From positions 2,294,001 through 2,358,000 of the forward strand of contig OZ244213.1 of the NCBI GenBank assembly GCA_965216905.1: 64,000 bases of DNA. Direction: 5' to 3'. The stretch's first letter is position 1, and the number at the start of each line of letters is the position of its first letter. Position numbers and translations under genes: made by a program. Below are positions 8,937-16,410 of the stretch, in pieces. The notes beneath the pieces were generated by a model. That model had not been told where the DNA came from and ran no database searches. It worked only from the letters and a program-made list of their open reading frames with translations. The DNA is from G965216905 sp965216905 (GTDB taxonomy: Bacteria > Actinomycetota > Acidimicrobiia > Spongiisociales > ZC4RG35).

Positions 8937-10267
8937 GGAAGCCGGCCCCAGACGAGCGGCCGGTGTCCCTCGGTTCCGAACGAGAATGTCGACGTCGGTG
9001 GGCCCGATGTCAGCGCGGTCCGGAGCTGCCAGACTCCGCTGTCGAACCAACCCGGTCGGGAAAGGCCGTTCCCTGCCCAATCGCCGGTGACGGGCACACC
9101 GGTGCCGGCAAACTGGAAGTCGACGTCGACCGTCCCCCCACCAGGAGCATTGCGGAGCAGCCATCGGTCGCCGCGGACCACACCCACCGTGGTGACGCCG
9201 TCTCCGTTCCAGTCGCCGACGACCGGGAGATCTCCCGGTTGGCCGAATACGAAGTCGAGGTCGGCCGGACCTGGCGAGTTGGCATTCCGGAGCAACCACC
9301 GGTTGCCCCGCACGACCCCGACCGTGGTGACGCCGTCTCCGTTCCAGTCGCCGACGACGGGAATGTCACCGAGTTGGCCGAAGTCGAGTACCAGGTCTGG
9401 AAGACCGGCTCCTGCGACCTGGCGGAGATACCACGTGAGCCGACGGTCACCCGACGGGCTGTGCCGGACGCCCCGAACCACGCCCGCCGTCAGCAGGCCT
9501 GCACCGGTCCAATCCCCCATGACCGGAAAGTCGTCCGGCAGGCCAAAGTCGAACGAGCTCGTCGACGGCCCCGACGAGAGGTCGTCGCGGAGACTCCAGC
9601 GCGCCTCGCGCACCACCGCCGGCCGGGCCGGAATCGGCGGGTTGCCGCCCGTGTCGAACGGATGCAGGCATGCGGCATCGTGTGTTCGCGTGTTCTGGTC
9701 GATGGCGTCGGTTCTGGTGCAAGAGCTGTCCCACTCCCAGGGCGGTACGCAGGTGACGACCCGGCATTCGATCGGGCCCATGCAGGCAATGTCCTGGTTG
9801 CACTGGCCGTAGCGGAAGCGAGTACACCCCACCTTCCAGTTGGCACAGTCGTCATTTGCGCACCGGCAGGTCGTCCCGGCGCACTCCGGGGAGCATGTTC
9901 CGGAGCCTCCACACCCGCAGTCGCCGCAGCTCGTCGAGTTGCAATCCATGTAATACCGAGATCCACCGCCGCAGTATCCGGTGTCCTCGGCTCGCCACCA
10001 GCCGGCGATCGCGCTCCCGGGCGGGCAGGTGTTGACGCCGGTGATCGTGCAGCAGAACTGGGTGTAGCCACCGGACCGGCACCGGGTGCCGGATGGACAG
10101 TCCGATGGTGTCTTGACGATGGCCGAGTAGGCGGTGTTCGGTCGGAGGACATAGGCGGCGGGCGCCGCCACCATCGCCGAACCCACGATGGCCGCTCTCC
10201 GCAGGAAACCTCGGCGGCTGGTGTGCGCCTCCAGCAGCCGGCTCGCCCGATCGACGACGCGGCTCAT
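8933..10267 (-). CDS. MauA-like (methylamine dehydrogenase light-chain-like) protein fused to FG-GAP/VCBS-type repeats
   Basis: A 444-residue Tat-exported protein (SRRGFLRRAA at 17-26). Residues about 55-200 are extremely cysteine-rich (about 22 Cys) and resemble the MADH light chain: FCC then CPPGSAIAGWW (Cys72, 73, 81; Trp90/91) parallels the CSCC, SCPPG, ASW region holding the first cofactor tryptophan, and ANWKVGC (Trp144) may match the second. From about 210 to the end there are four or five repeats of about 48 residues with cores such as PVVGDWNGDGVTTVGVVRG, which build beta-propeller-like FG-GAP/VCBS structures. No separate MauB heavy chain or MauG is nearby. Coupled by ATGA overlaps to the MauE-like and MauD-like genes. 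A tryptophylquinone cofactor is possible but unproven. Confidence 0.78.
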   Translation of the reverse strand: MSRVVDRASRLLEAHTSRRGFLRRAAIVGSAMVAAPAAYVLRPNTAYSAIVKTPSDCPSGTRCRSGGYTQFCCTITGVNTCPPGSAIAGWWRAEDTGYCGGGSRYYMDCNSTSCGDCGCGGSGTCSPECAGTTCRCANDDCANWKVGCTRFRYGQCNQDIACMGPIECRVVTCVPPWEWDSSCTRTDAIDQNTRTHDAACLHPFDTGGNPPIPARPAVVREARWSLRDDLSSGPSTSSFDFGLPDDFPVMGDWTGAGLLTAGVVRGVRHSPSGDRRLTWYLRQVAGAGLPDLVLDFGQLGDIPVVGDWNGDGVTTVGVVRGNRWLLRNANSPGPADLDFVFGQPGDLPVVGDWNGDGVTTVGVVRGDRWLLRNAPGGGTVDVDFQFAGTGVPVTGDWAGNGLSRPGWFDSGVWQLRTALTSGPPTSTFSFGTEGHRPLVWGRLP

Positions 10268-10785
10268 CGGGTCGACCCCCGGGCCTCGGCCAGCGTGACC
10301 GGCATCACGGCGAGCAAGAGATAGGCCACCCACACGCCGACGAATGCGAGCCCTGCGAAGGCGAGGCCCAAGAACCCATCCGATTCCACGATCGAGAGCG
10401 GCGGGTCGGCGCCGACGGCGATCGCCAGAACACCGCCGAGTGCGAAGATGAGATTGACGACGAGGTGGGTCATCGATGGAGGCGTGTCCGCCCGCCCGAA
10501 GCAACCGCAGCTCTGGATCGGGAGGCTCCGCGCCAACGCCAGGACCACGAAACCGGCGAAGGCCGCATACAGGGTTGTCAGCGGGATCAGGAGCCCGCCG
10601 GTTCCGCCCAACGCCACCGCTCCGAAAACCACCTCGGCGACCGCCAGCACGGCGACCGGCAGCCACCGGAAGGGGACTCCCATGGCATCCAATGCGCCAC
10701 GGGTCGGCTCCGGGTCGATGATCTTGGCTCCCCCGCTGACGATCAGCAGTAGTGCGCCGATGGCCGTCAGGCTCGTCCACAGCAC
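10264..10785 (-). CDS. MauE-like (DoxX-fold) membrane protein
   Basis: A 173-residue protein with four predicted membrane helices and the conserved SCGCFG motif (Cys93, Cys95) typical of MauE-family proteins, which are required for maturation of the cysteine-rich MADH light chain. GTG start with TAAGGT six bases upstream, so it is likely the first gene of a leaderless transcript. Its stop overlaps the start of the MauA-like gene (ATGA). Role inferred: passing redox equivalents across the membrane to the MauD-like protein. Confidence 0.8.
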   Translation of the reverse strand: MLWTSLTAIGALLLIVSGGAKIIDPEPTRGALDAMGVPFRWLPVAVLAVAEVVFGAVALGGTGGLLIPLTTLYAAFAGFVVLALARSLPIQSCGCFGRADTPPSMTHLVVNLIFALGGVLAIAVGADPPLSIVESDGFLGLAFAGLAFVGVWVAYLLLAVMPVTLAEARGSTR

Positions 10786-10791
10786 CGGCTG

Positions 10792-10797
10792 ACCTTA
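10792..10797 (-). promoter_or_regulatory. -10 element for the MauE/MauA/MauD-like operon
   Basis: On the minus strand TAAGGT ends six bases before the GTG at 10785, with no ribosome binding site between. It fits the leaderless pattern seen elsewhere in the window. Confidence 0.55.
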
Positions 10798-10865
10798 CCT
10801 ACGGCGACCACTCCAACTCCAACCCCGCCGGTGGCCCGGTCCGCCGGGTGGGTGCGAGCGCCGGG

Positions 10866-10894
10866 CTGATGGGTGACCACCCGTCGACCATCAG
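10866..10894 (-). terminator. Possible hairpin between cysQ and the MauE-like gene
   Basis: CTGATGG (10866-10872) pairs with CCATCAG (10888-10894), with an inner GGGT/ACCC pairing. It sits 12 bases after the cysQ stop and could end the permease-cysQ transcript. There is no T-tract. Confidence 0.35.
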
Positions 10895-10905
10895 ACCCCG
10901 GCGGG

Positions 10906-11682
10906 TCACTGGCTCGTGAGCGTGAGAACCTCATCCATGAGGCGGCCGTTGGTGGCGATGAAGCCAGGGAGCTTGGGATTGGGTTGGTTGAATCGGGGCG
11001 TCGACCCATCCGGGAACCGGATCTCCCCACCGGCGGCCAGCAGCAGCGCAGCGCCACCGGCGACGTCCCATTCGTGTTTCGGTACCAGCGTCCACGTCAC
11101 GTCGGCGAGTCCGGCCGCCACGAGGCCGATCTTGTATGCCACCGAACCCATGTTGCGCACCGATACGGGTGTCGAGAAGAAGCGTTCCCATTCGCCACGT
11201 CGAACCTCGCTCCGGCTGGCGAGCACCAGGGCCCCGGCCAGGGATTCGGTTCCGGTGACGCCGGCGGCATGGCCGTTGAGTGTGATGCCGAGGCCTTGGG
11301 CGCCGACGATTCGATGGCCGGGTCCTGGGGCCATGATGCCTCCGGCCATGGGGGTGCCGTCGACGACCCACGCCACGGACACGCACCACTCCGGGATGCC
11401 GTCGACGAACTCCCTGGTGCCGTCGAGTGGATCGATGACCCAGGCTTCCGAGCAGTCGAGTCGGGAGGCTTCGTCGACCGTTTCCTCCGACAACCAACCC
11501 TCACCGGGCCGGAGCAACGCCTCGCGAAGCACTTGGTCGATCGCCACATCCGCGTCGGTGACGGGATCGCCTCCCGACTTGAGGGAGGCCTCCACCGCAC
11601 CCGAGGTGAAGCCCTCCAACACGGCTTCCGCGGCATCCAGGGCAGCGTCGATGCGCGCGACGATCGAGATGGGGTCGGTCAT
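10906..11682 (-). CDS. cysQ: CysQ: 3'(2'),5'-bisphosphate nucleotidase (inositol-monophosphatase family)
   Basis: A 258-residue Mg-dependent, Li-sensitive type phosphatase. The metal motif WVIDPLDGTREFV, the upstream DPVTDADVAID and the C-terminal HEWDVAGGAALLLAAGG are present. Family members remove the 3' phosphate from PAP/PAPS or dephosphorylate inositol phosphate. The ATG overlaps the stop of the SLC13 permease (ATGA), and cysDNC starts divergently next door, so PAP turnover is the best reading. PAP is also the by-product of the sulfotransferases encoded at 37-43 kb. Confidence 0.88.
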   Translation of the reverse strand: MTDPISIVARIDAALDAAEAVLEGFTSGAVEASLKSGGDPVTDADVAIDQVLREALLRPGEGWLSEETVDEASRLDCSEAWVIDPLDGTREFVDGIPEWCVSVAWVVDGTPMAGGIMAPGPGHRIVGAQGLGITLNGHAAGVTGTESLAGALVLASRSEVRRGEWERFFSTPVSVRNMGSVAYKIGLVAAGLADVTWTLVPKHEWDVAGGAALLLAAGGEIRFPDGSTPRFNQPNPKLPGFIATNGRLMDEVLTLTSQ

Positions 11683-13445
11683 GGAGCCCAGAACACTGGC
11701 ACGAGGACGACGATGGTCACAATCATGAGCAGGGTGAGGGGCAAACCCAATCGGGCATAGTCGGAGAAGCGGTAGCCGCCCGGCCCGTAGACCATCGTGT
11801 TGGTTTGGTAGCCGATCGGGGTGAGGAAGGACGCGGATGCGGCGACCGCGACGGCGATGGCGAACCCGCGCGGATCGAGTCCGGCGTGCTCGGCGGCGGC
11901 GACCGCGATCGGGAGCATGAGGAGGGCAGCGGCGTTGTTGGTCACCAGTTCGGTCAGGACGATGGTGGCGAGCACCACGGCCAGCAGGATGCCGCTGGTA
12001 CCGAGCGGGTTGAACAAGTCGACCATCCCGTCGGCGATGGACGAAGCCAGACCGGACCTCTGAACCCCTGCGGCCAGCCCGAAAGCTCCGGCGATGACCA
12101 CGATCACCTCCAGGTCGATCGCTCGTCGGGCCTCGTCGGGGCCGAGCACTCCCGATACGACGATGATCAATGCGGTGATGAGCGATCCCTGGAGGATGGG
12201 GACGACGTCGGTGGCCGCCAACACCACCAGACCGAGCAGAAGCACCGCCACCAGCCGGGCGTTTCGAGAGGTGATCGGCGGCGTCGGCTCCATCTCGGCG
12301 ACAAGGATGAAATCGGGACGGTCTCGCCACCGGTCTCGGAATCCGGGGTCGGCGATCACGATGAGCGTGTCGCCGACCCGGAGCGACACCGTACCGAGTT
12401 TGGCCTCCACCAGCTGGCCGGCGCGGTGGATGGCGAGAACGGCGGCCTGGTAGCGATCACGAAACCCGAGGTCGCGGAGGGTTCGCCCGGCGAGGGGGGA
12501 ATCGGCGCCGATGACGGCCTCGAAGTAGCGGACGGACGGGTCGAGAGTGAGCACGTGTTCTTCTTCTGCGGACCGCAGACCGCGCATGGTGCGAAGGTCG
12601 ACGATGTCGTCGGACCGGCCCGAGAAACGAAGCCGGTTGTCGCCGCGCAGAACGGTCTGGGGGCGAACCGGGGCGATGATGGTGTCGCCCCGGTCGATCG
12701 AGGTGAGGAAGACACCGGCCAGGTTCCGCAATCCCGCCGCTTCCACGGTCTTGCCGTCCAACGGACCGTCGGGCTCGACCACCATCTCGACCGAGAAGCG
12801 CTTTGCCTGCTCGATCAGCTCTTCGCGGACGGACCGTCGAGCCGGGATGAGTTTGGGCGCCAGCGCCACGATCAGCAGACTCCCGACGGCCGCGATGGGC
12901 AATCCGATCTTGGTGATCTCGAAAAAGCCGATCGCCCCGAGGCCCACCGCCTCCATCTGTCCCGACACGACGAGATTGGTCGAGGTGCCGATGACCGTGA
13001 CGACTCCGCCCAGGATGGCGCCGAACGACAGCGGCATGAGGAACTTCGAAGGGGAGATGTGGCGCCGCTCGGCCCATGCCGTGACCTGCGGGGTGAGCAT
13101 TGCGACGATGGGGGTGTTGTTGAGAAACGCGGACGCCGCCACCGTCGGTCCGAGAAGCCGCAGGAGTGGTCGCCGGATCACCCCTCGCTCTCCGAGCGTC
13201 TTGCGCATCAGCGGACCCAGCGCCCCGGTCTTGTCGACGGCGGCCGCCAACACGTAGAGGGCTGCGACCGTGATGGGTCCGGGGTTGGAGAATCCGGAGA
13301 ACGCCTGCCCGGCGTCGATGACCCCGGCGGCCAGCAGCGCAACGGAGCCGCCGAAGACCACGGTGGCAGGTGAGGCGACGTCCCGAATCAGGGAAACGAG
13401 GACGACGCCGATGACGGCGATGGTTATCCAGGCGTCGGCAGTCAT
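11679..13445 (-). CDS. SLC13/DASS-family anion permease with two RCK_C domains (probable sulfate uptake)
   Basis: A 588-residue permease. Membrane bundles at about 1-195 and 400-588 flank two TrkA-C-type cytosolic domains (about 215-375). The duplicated family signatures are visible: FLNNTPIVAML and GTSTNL in the first half, TELVTNNAAALLML and TPIGYQTNTMVYG in the second. Proteins of this build transport sulfate or other divalent anions. Sulfate is inferred from coupling with cysQ and divergence from cysD (53 bases apart). ATG start at 13445. Confidence 0.88.
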   Translation of the reverse strand: MTADAWITIAVIGVVLVSLIRDVASPATVVFGGSVALLAAGVIDAGQAFSGFSNPGPITVAALYVLAAAVDKTGALGPLMRKTLGERGVIRRPLLRLLGPTVAASAFLNNTPIVAMLTPQVTAWAERRHISPSKFLMPLSFGAILGGVVTVIGTSTNLVVSGQMEAVGLGAIGFFEITKIGLPIAAVGSLLIVALAPKLIPARRSVREELIEQAKRFSVEMVVEPDGPLDGKTVEAAGLRNLAGVFLTSIDRGDTIIAPVRPQTVLRGDNRLRFSGRSDDIVDLRTMRGLRSAEEEHVLTLDPSVRYFEAVIGADSPLAGRTLRDLGFRDRYQAAVLAIHRAGQLVEAKLGTVSLRVGDTLIVIADPGFRDRWRDRPDFILVAEMEPTPPITSRNARLVAVLLLGLVVLAATDVVPILQGSLITALIIVVSGVLGPDEARRAIDLEVIVVIAGAFGLAAGVQRSGLASSIADGMVDLFNPLGTSGILLAVVLATIVLTELVTNNAAALLMLPIAVAAAEHAGLDPRGFAIAVAVAASASFLTPIGYQTNTMVYGPGGYRFSDYARLGLPLTLLMIVTIVVLVPVFWAP

Positions 13446-13483
13446 TGGATCAGGACAGGTCTAGCACCATCGCCGAGCCGTTC

Positions 13484-13489
13484 TATCCT
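13484..13489 (+). promoter_or_regulatory. Possible -10 element for cysDNC
   Basis: TATCCT lies nine bases before the cysD ATG at 13499, with no ribosome binding site. Spacing is slightly longer than in the other leaderless candidates. The 53-base divergent gap must also hold the permease promoter. Confidence 0.4.
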
Positions 13490-13498
13490 TGTCCTTTC

Positions 13499-14404
13499 AT
13501 GTCGTATCAGATCGATCACTTGCGCGCCCTCGAGGCAGAGTCGATCCACATCATTCGCGAAGCGGTGGCCGAGGCGGAGAAGCCGGTTCTGTTGTTCTCG
13601 GGTGGGAAGGATTCGGCGGTCGTGCTGCGGCTGGCGGTGAAAGCCTTCTATCCCGCTCGGCTGCCGTTCCCCGTGATGCACGTCGACACCGGCCACAACT
13701 TCCCCGAGGTGATCGAGTTCCGCGATCAGACCGTCGACGAGCTCGGCGCATCACTGATCGTGGCGTCGGTGCAAGAGGCGATCGACCAAGGCCGGGTGGT
13801 TGAGGAGACCGGACCGCGAGCGAGCCGCAACCGCCTCCAAACCGAATCGCTGCTGCGAGCCATCGACGATCACCGATTCGATGTCGTCTTCGGCGGGGCT
13901 CGACGCGACGAGGAAAAGGCACGCGCCAAGGAACGGGTTTTCAGCTTCCGCGACGATTTCGGCCAGTGGGACCCGAAGAACCAGCGGCCGGAGGTATGGA
14001 GCCTCTACAACGCCCGTCACCGCGTCGGTGAGCACCTTCGAGTCTTTCCCATCTCCAACTGGACCGAGATGGACATCTACCAGTACATCAAGGAAGAGCT
14101 GATCGATCTGCCGTCGGTCTACTTCTCACATCGACGCAAGGTGTTCGAGCGGGACGGCATGCTGATGGCCGACAACCCGAACATCGTCCGGATGGAAGGC
14201 GAAGAAGTCTTCGAGGCCGTCGTGCGGTTCCGAACCGTGGGTGACATGACGTGTACGGGGGCGTTCGAATCGGCGGCGTCGACGATCGAGGAGATCATCG
14301 ACGAGGTCTCAGCCACCAGGATCACCGAGCGGGGTGCCAGTCGGGCCGACGACCGAACCGCCGAGGCCGCCATGGAGGACCGGAAGCGCGAGGGGTACTT
14401 CTGA
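13499..14404 (+). CDS. cysD: Sulfate adenylyltransferase subunit 2
   Basis: A 301-residue ATP-pyrophosphatase-fold subunit that makes APS from sulfate and ATP. The PP-loop LFSGGKDSA is at 32-40, followed by HVDTGHNFPE and the GGARRDEEKARAKER segment; length matches family members (about 300). The ATG at 13499 (MSYQIDHLRALE) is preferred over an upstream in-frame TTG because CysD proteins begin here. The stop overlaps the cysN start (TGATG). Confidence 0.97.
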   Translation: MSYQIDHLRALEAESIHIIREAVAEAEKPVLLFSGGKDSAVVLRLAVKAFYPARLPFPVMHVDTGHNFPEVIEFRDQTVDELGASLIVASVQEAIDQGRVVEETGPRASRNRLQTESLLRAIDDHRFDVVFGGARRDEEKARAKERVFSFRDDFGQWDPKNQRPEVWSLYNARHRVGEHLRVFPISNWTEMDIYQYIKEELIDLPSVYFSHRRKVFERDGMLMADNPNIVRMEGEEVFEAVVRFRTVGDMTCTGAFESAASTIEEIIDEVSATRITERGASRADDRTAEAAMEDRKREGYF

Positions 14405-15660
14405 TGGAACTCGTGCGACTCGCCACCACCGGTTCGGTCGACGACGGGAAGTCGACGCTCATCGGTCGGTTGCTCTACGACACCAAGCAGATCTTCCAGG
14501 ACCAGATGGAAGCCATCGAGGAGGCCAGCAAGCGACGCGGGACCGACTACGTCGACCTGGCGCTCTTGACGGACGGCTTGCGCGCCGAGCGCGAGCAGGG
14601 CATCACCATCGACGTGGCGTACCGGTACTTTGCCACCCCGAAGCGCAAGTTCGTGCTGGCCGACACCCCGGGCCACATCCAGTACACCCGGAACATGGTC
14701 ACCGGTGCCTCGACGGCCGACATCGCGCTGGTGCTCGTGGACGCCAGGAAGGGCATCCTCGAGCAGACGCGCCGGCATGCATTCATCGCGTCGCTCCTGC
14801 AGGTTCCGCATCTCGTGGTGTGCATCAACAAGATGGATCTCGTCGATTACGACCAAGCCCGGTACGAGGAGCTGGTGACTGAGTTCCGGGAGTTTGCCGC
14901 CAGACTCGACATCGCCGATCTCCGATTCGCCCCGGTCTCCGCGCTGAAGGGCGACAACATCGTCGACGAGTCGGACCGGATGCCGTGGTACCGCGGACCA
15001 TCGGTACTGCACCTCCTGGAAGAGATCCACATCGGATCCGATCGCAACATGATCGACTGCCGTTTCCCGGTTCAGTATGTGATCCGGCCCCACACCATGG
15101 AGCATCAGGACTACCGCGGCTATGCGGGCCGGGTGCTCGGCGGTGTGTTCAAGGTCGGAGACGAGGTGACCGTTCTCCCGGCCGGCTTCAGCTCGCGCGT
15201 CCAGTCGATCGATACCTATGACGGCCCCATCGATGAGGTGTCGCCGCCGATGTCGGTGGTGATTCGGCTCGAGGACGAGATCGACATCTCGCGCGGTGAC
15301 ATGATCTGTCGTCCTCACAACCAGCCACACGTAGGCCAGGATCTGGATGCCATGGTGTGCTGGATGTCGGAGGGTCCTGCCCTCAAACCGGGCGCCAAGT
15401 ACCACATCAAACACACCAGCCGGTGGGCGAAGACGATGGTCAAGGACCTGCAATACCGGCTGGACATCAACACACTGCACCGCGACGACTCTGCAACCGA
15501 TCTCGGCTTGAACGAGATCGGTCGAATCCGCCTGCGGACCACGGTGCCGCTGTTCTTCGACGAGTACCGGCGTAATCGCGACACGGGCTCGTTCATCCTG
15601 GTCGACGAGGCCACCAACAACACCCTGGCCGCGGGCATGATCATCGGTCCGGCGGCCTGA
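14404..15660 (+). CDS. cysN: Sulfate adenylyltransferase GTPase subunit 1
   Basis: A 418-residue EF-Tu-like GTPase that couples GTP hydrolysis to APS formation by CysD. Motifs: GSVDDGKST (10-18), DTPGH (87-91), NKMD (142-145), then two beta-barrel domains. It ends after domain III without a fused APS kinase, which is encoded separately 11 bases downstream. The start overlaps the cysD stop, indicating coupled production of the complex. Confidence 0.97.
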   Translation: MELVRLATTGSVDDGKSTLIGRLLYDTKQIFQDQMEAIEEASKRRGTDYVDLALLTDGLRAEREQGITIDVAYRYFATPKRKFVLADTPGHIQYTRNMVTGASTADIALVLVDARKGILEQTRRHAFIASLLQVPHLVVCINKMDLVDYDQARYEELVTEFREFAARLDIADLRFAPVSALKGDNIVDESDRMPWYRGPSVLHLLEEIHIGSDRNMIDCRFPVQYVIRPHTMEHQDYRGYAGRVLGGVFKVGDEVTVLPAGFSSRVQSIDTYDGPIDEVSPPMSVVIRLEDEIDISRGDMICRPHNQPHVGQDLDAMVCWMSEGPALKPGAKYHIKHTSRWAKTMVKDLQYRLDINTLHRDDSATDLGLNEIGRIRLRTTVPLFFDEYRRNRDTGSFILVDEATNNTLAAGMIIGPAA

Positions 15661-15671
15661 CGGTCCCTCCG

Positions 15672-16280
15672 GTGGCCTCCGAGAACGTCGTCTGGCAGCC
15701 TGGCTCGGTGTCTGCGGAGACCCGTGCCTCCGTCACCGGTGGCCGGGGAAGGACGCTCTGGCTGACCGGGCTGTCCGGTTCGGGCAAGTCGACGATCGCC
15801 CACCGCCTCGAGGTGCACTTGGTGTCCTCTGGTCGGGCTGCGTACGTCCTCGACGGCGACAACGTCCGGCACGGGCTGAACGGCGACCTCGGTTTCAGCG
15901 CCGAGGATCGCTCGGAGAACGTGCGTCGGGTCGGCGAGGTCGCTCGGCTCATGGCCGACGCCGGTCTCGTGGTGGTCGTCCCGGTGATCAGTCCGTACCG
16001 CGCCGATCGAGCCCGGGTCCGCACGATGCACGAGTCGGCCGGGATTCCGTTCTTCGAGGTCTTCGTCGATACGCCGCTCGAGATCTGTGAGCGCCGGGAT
16101 CCCAAGGGCCTCTATGCCAGAGCGCGCTCGGGGGAGCTGTCGGGGTTCACGGGCATCGACGACCCGTACGAGGAGCCGGTCGCCCCCGACATCGTCATCC
16201 AGACCGTGGCCACCTCTGTGGACGATGCTGTCGCCAGGCTCGTCGCGTTGGTCCAAACCGGAGGGCCCGCGAGCGTATAG
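15672..16280 (+). CDS. cysC: Adenylylsulfate (APS) kinase
   Basis: A 202-residue P-loop kinase that phosphorylates APS to PAPS. Walker A GLSGSGKST at 33-41; the APS-binding DGDNVRHGLNGDLGFS and SPYRADR segments and the KGLYARAR lid motif are present. GTG start, third gene of cysDNC. Because the CysH encoded at 27.5 kb carries the Fe-S cysteines of an APS reductase, the PAPS made here is probably used mainly by sulfotransferases. Confidence 0.95.
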   Translation: MASENVVWQPGSVSAETRASVTGGRGRTLWLTGLSGSGKSTIAHRLEVHLVSSGRAAYVLDGDNVRHGLNGDLGFSAEDRSENVRRVGEVARLMADAGLVVVVPVISPYRADRARVRTMHESAGIPFFEVFVDTPLEICERRDPKGLYARARSGELSGFTGIDDPYEEPVAPDIVIQTVATSVDDAVARLVALVQTGGPASV

Positions 16281-16398
16281 CTCGCCGGAGGCATCGATAC
16301 TGGTCCGCGGTGATCCGCCGCCCACTCCCATGACCCGGTGAGAACCGATCCCCGCCGGGTGGCCGCTCGGCGGCTCAGGCTCCGGTCCCACCGCCGGG

Positions 16399-16404
16399 TA
16401 ATCT
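16399..16404 (+). promoter_or_regulatory. -10 element for leaderless transketolase mRNA
   Basis: TAATCT ends six bases before the GTG at 16411. No ribosome binding site is seen. The rest of the 130-base gap after cysC shows nothing recognisable. Confidence 0.55.
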
Positions 16405-16410
16405 CGGCGA

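Noticed and set aside
11805..13373. 522-codon plus-strand frame across the SLC13 permease
   Set aside because: Low-complexity polar translation with no recognisable domain; the opposite frame is a complete permease.
13446..13498. A riboswitch ahead of cysDNC
   Set aside because: Only 53 bases separate two divergent genes, too short for a known sulfur-related riboswitch, and no such fold is visible.
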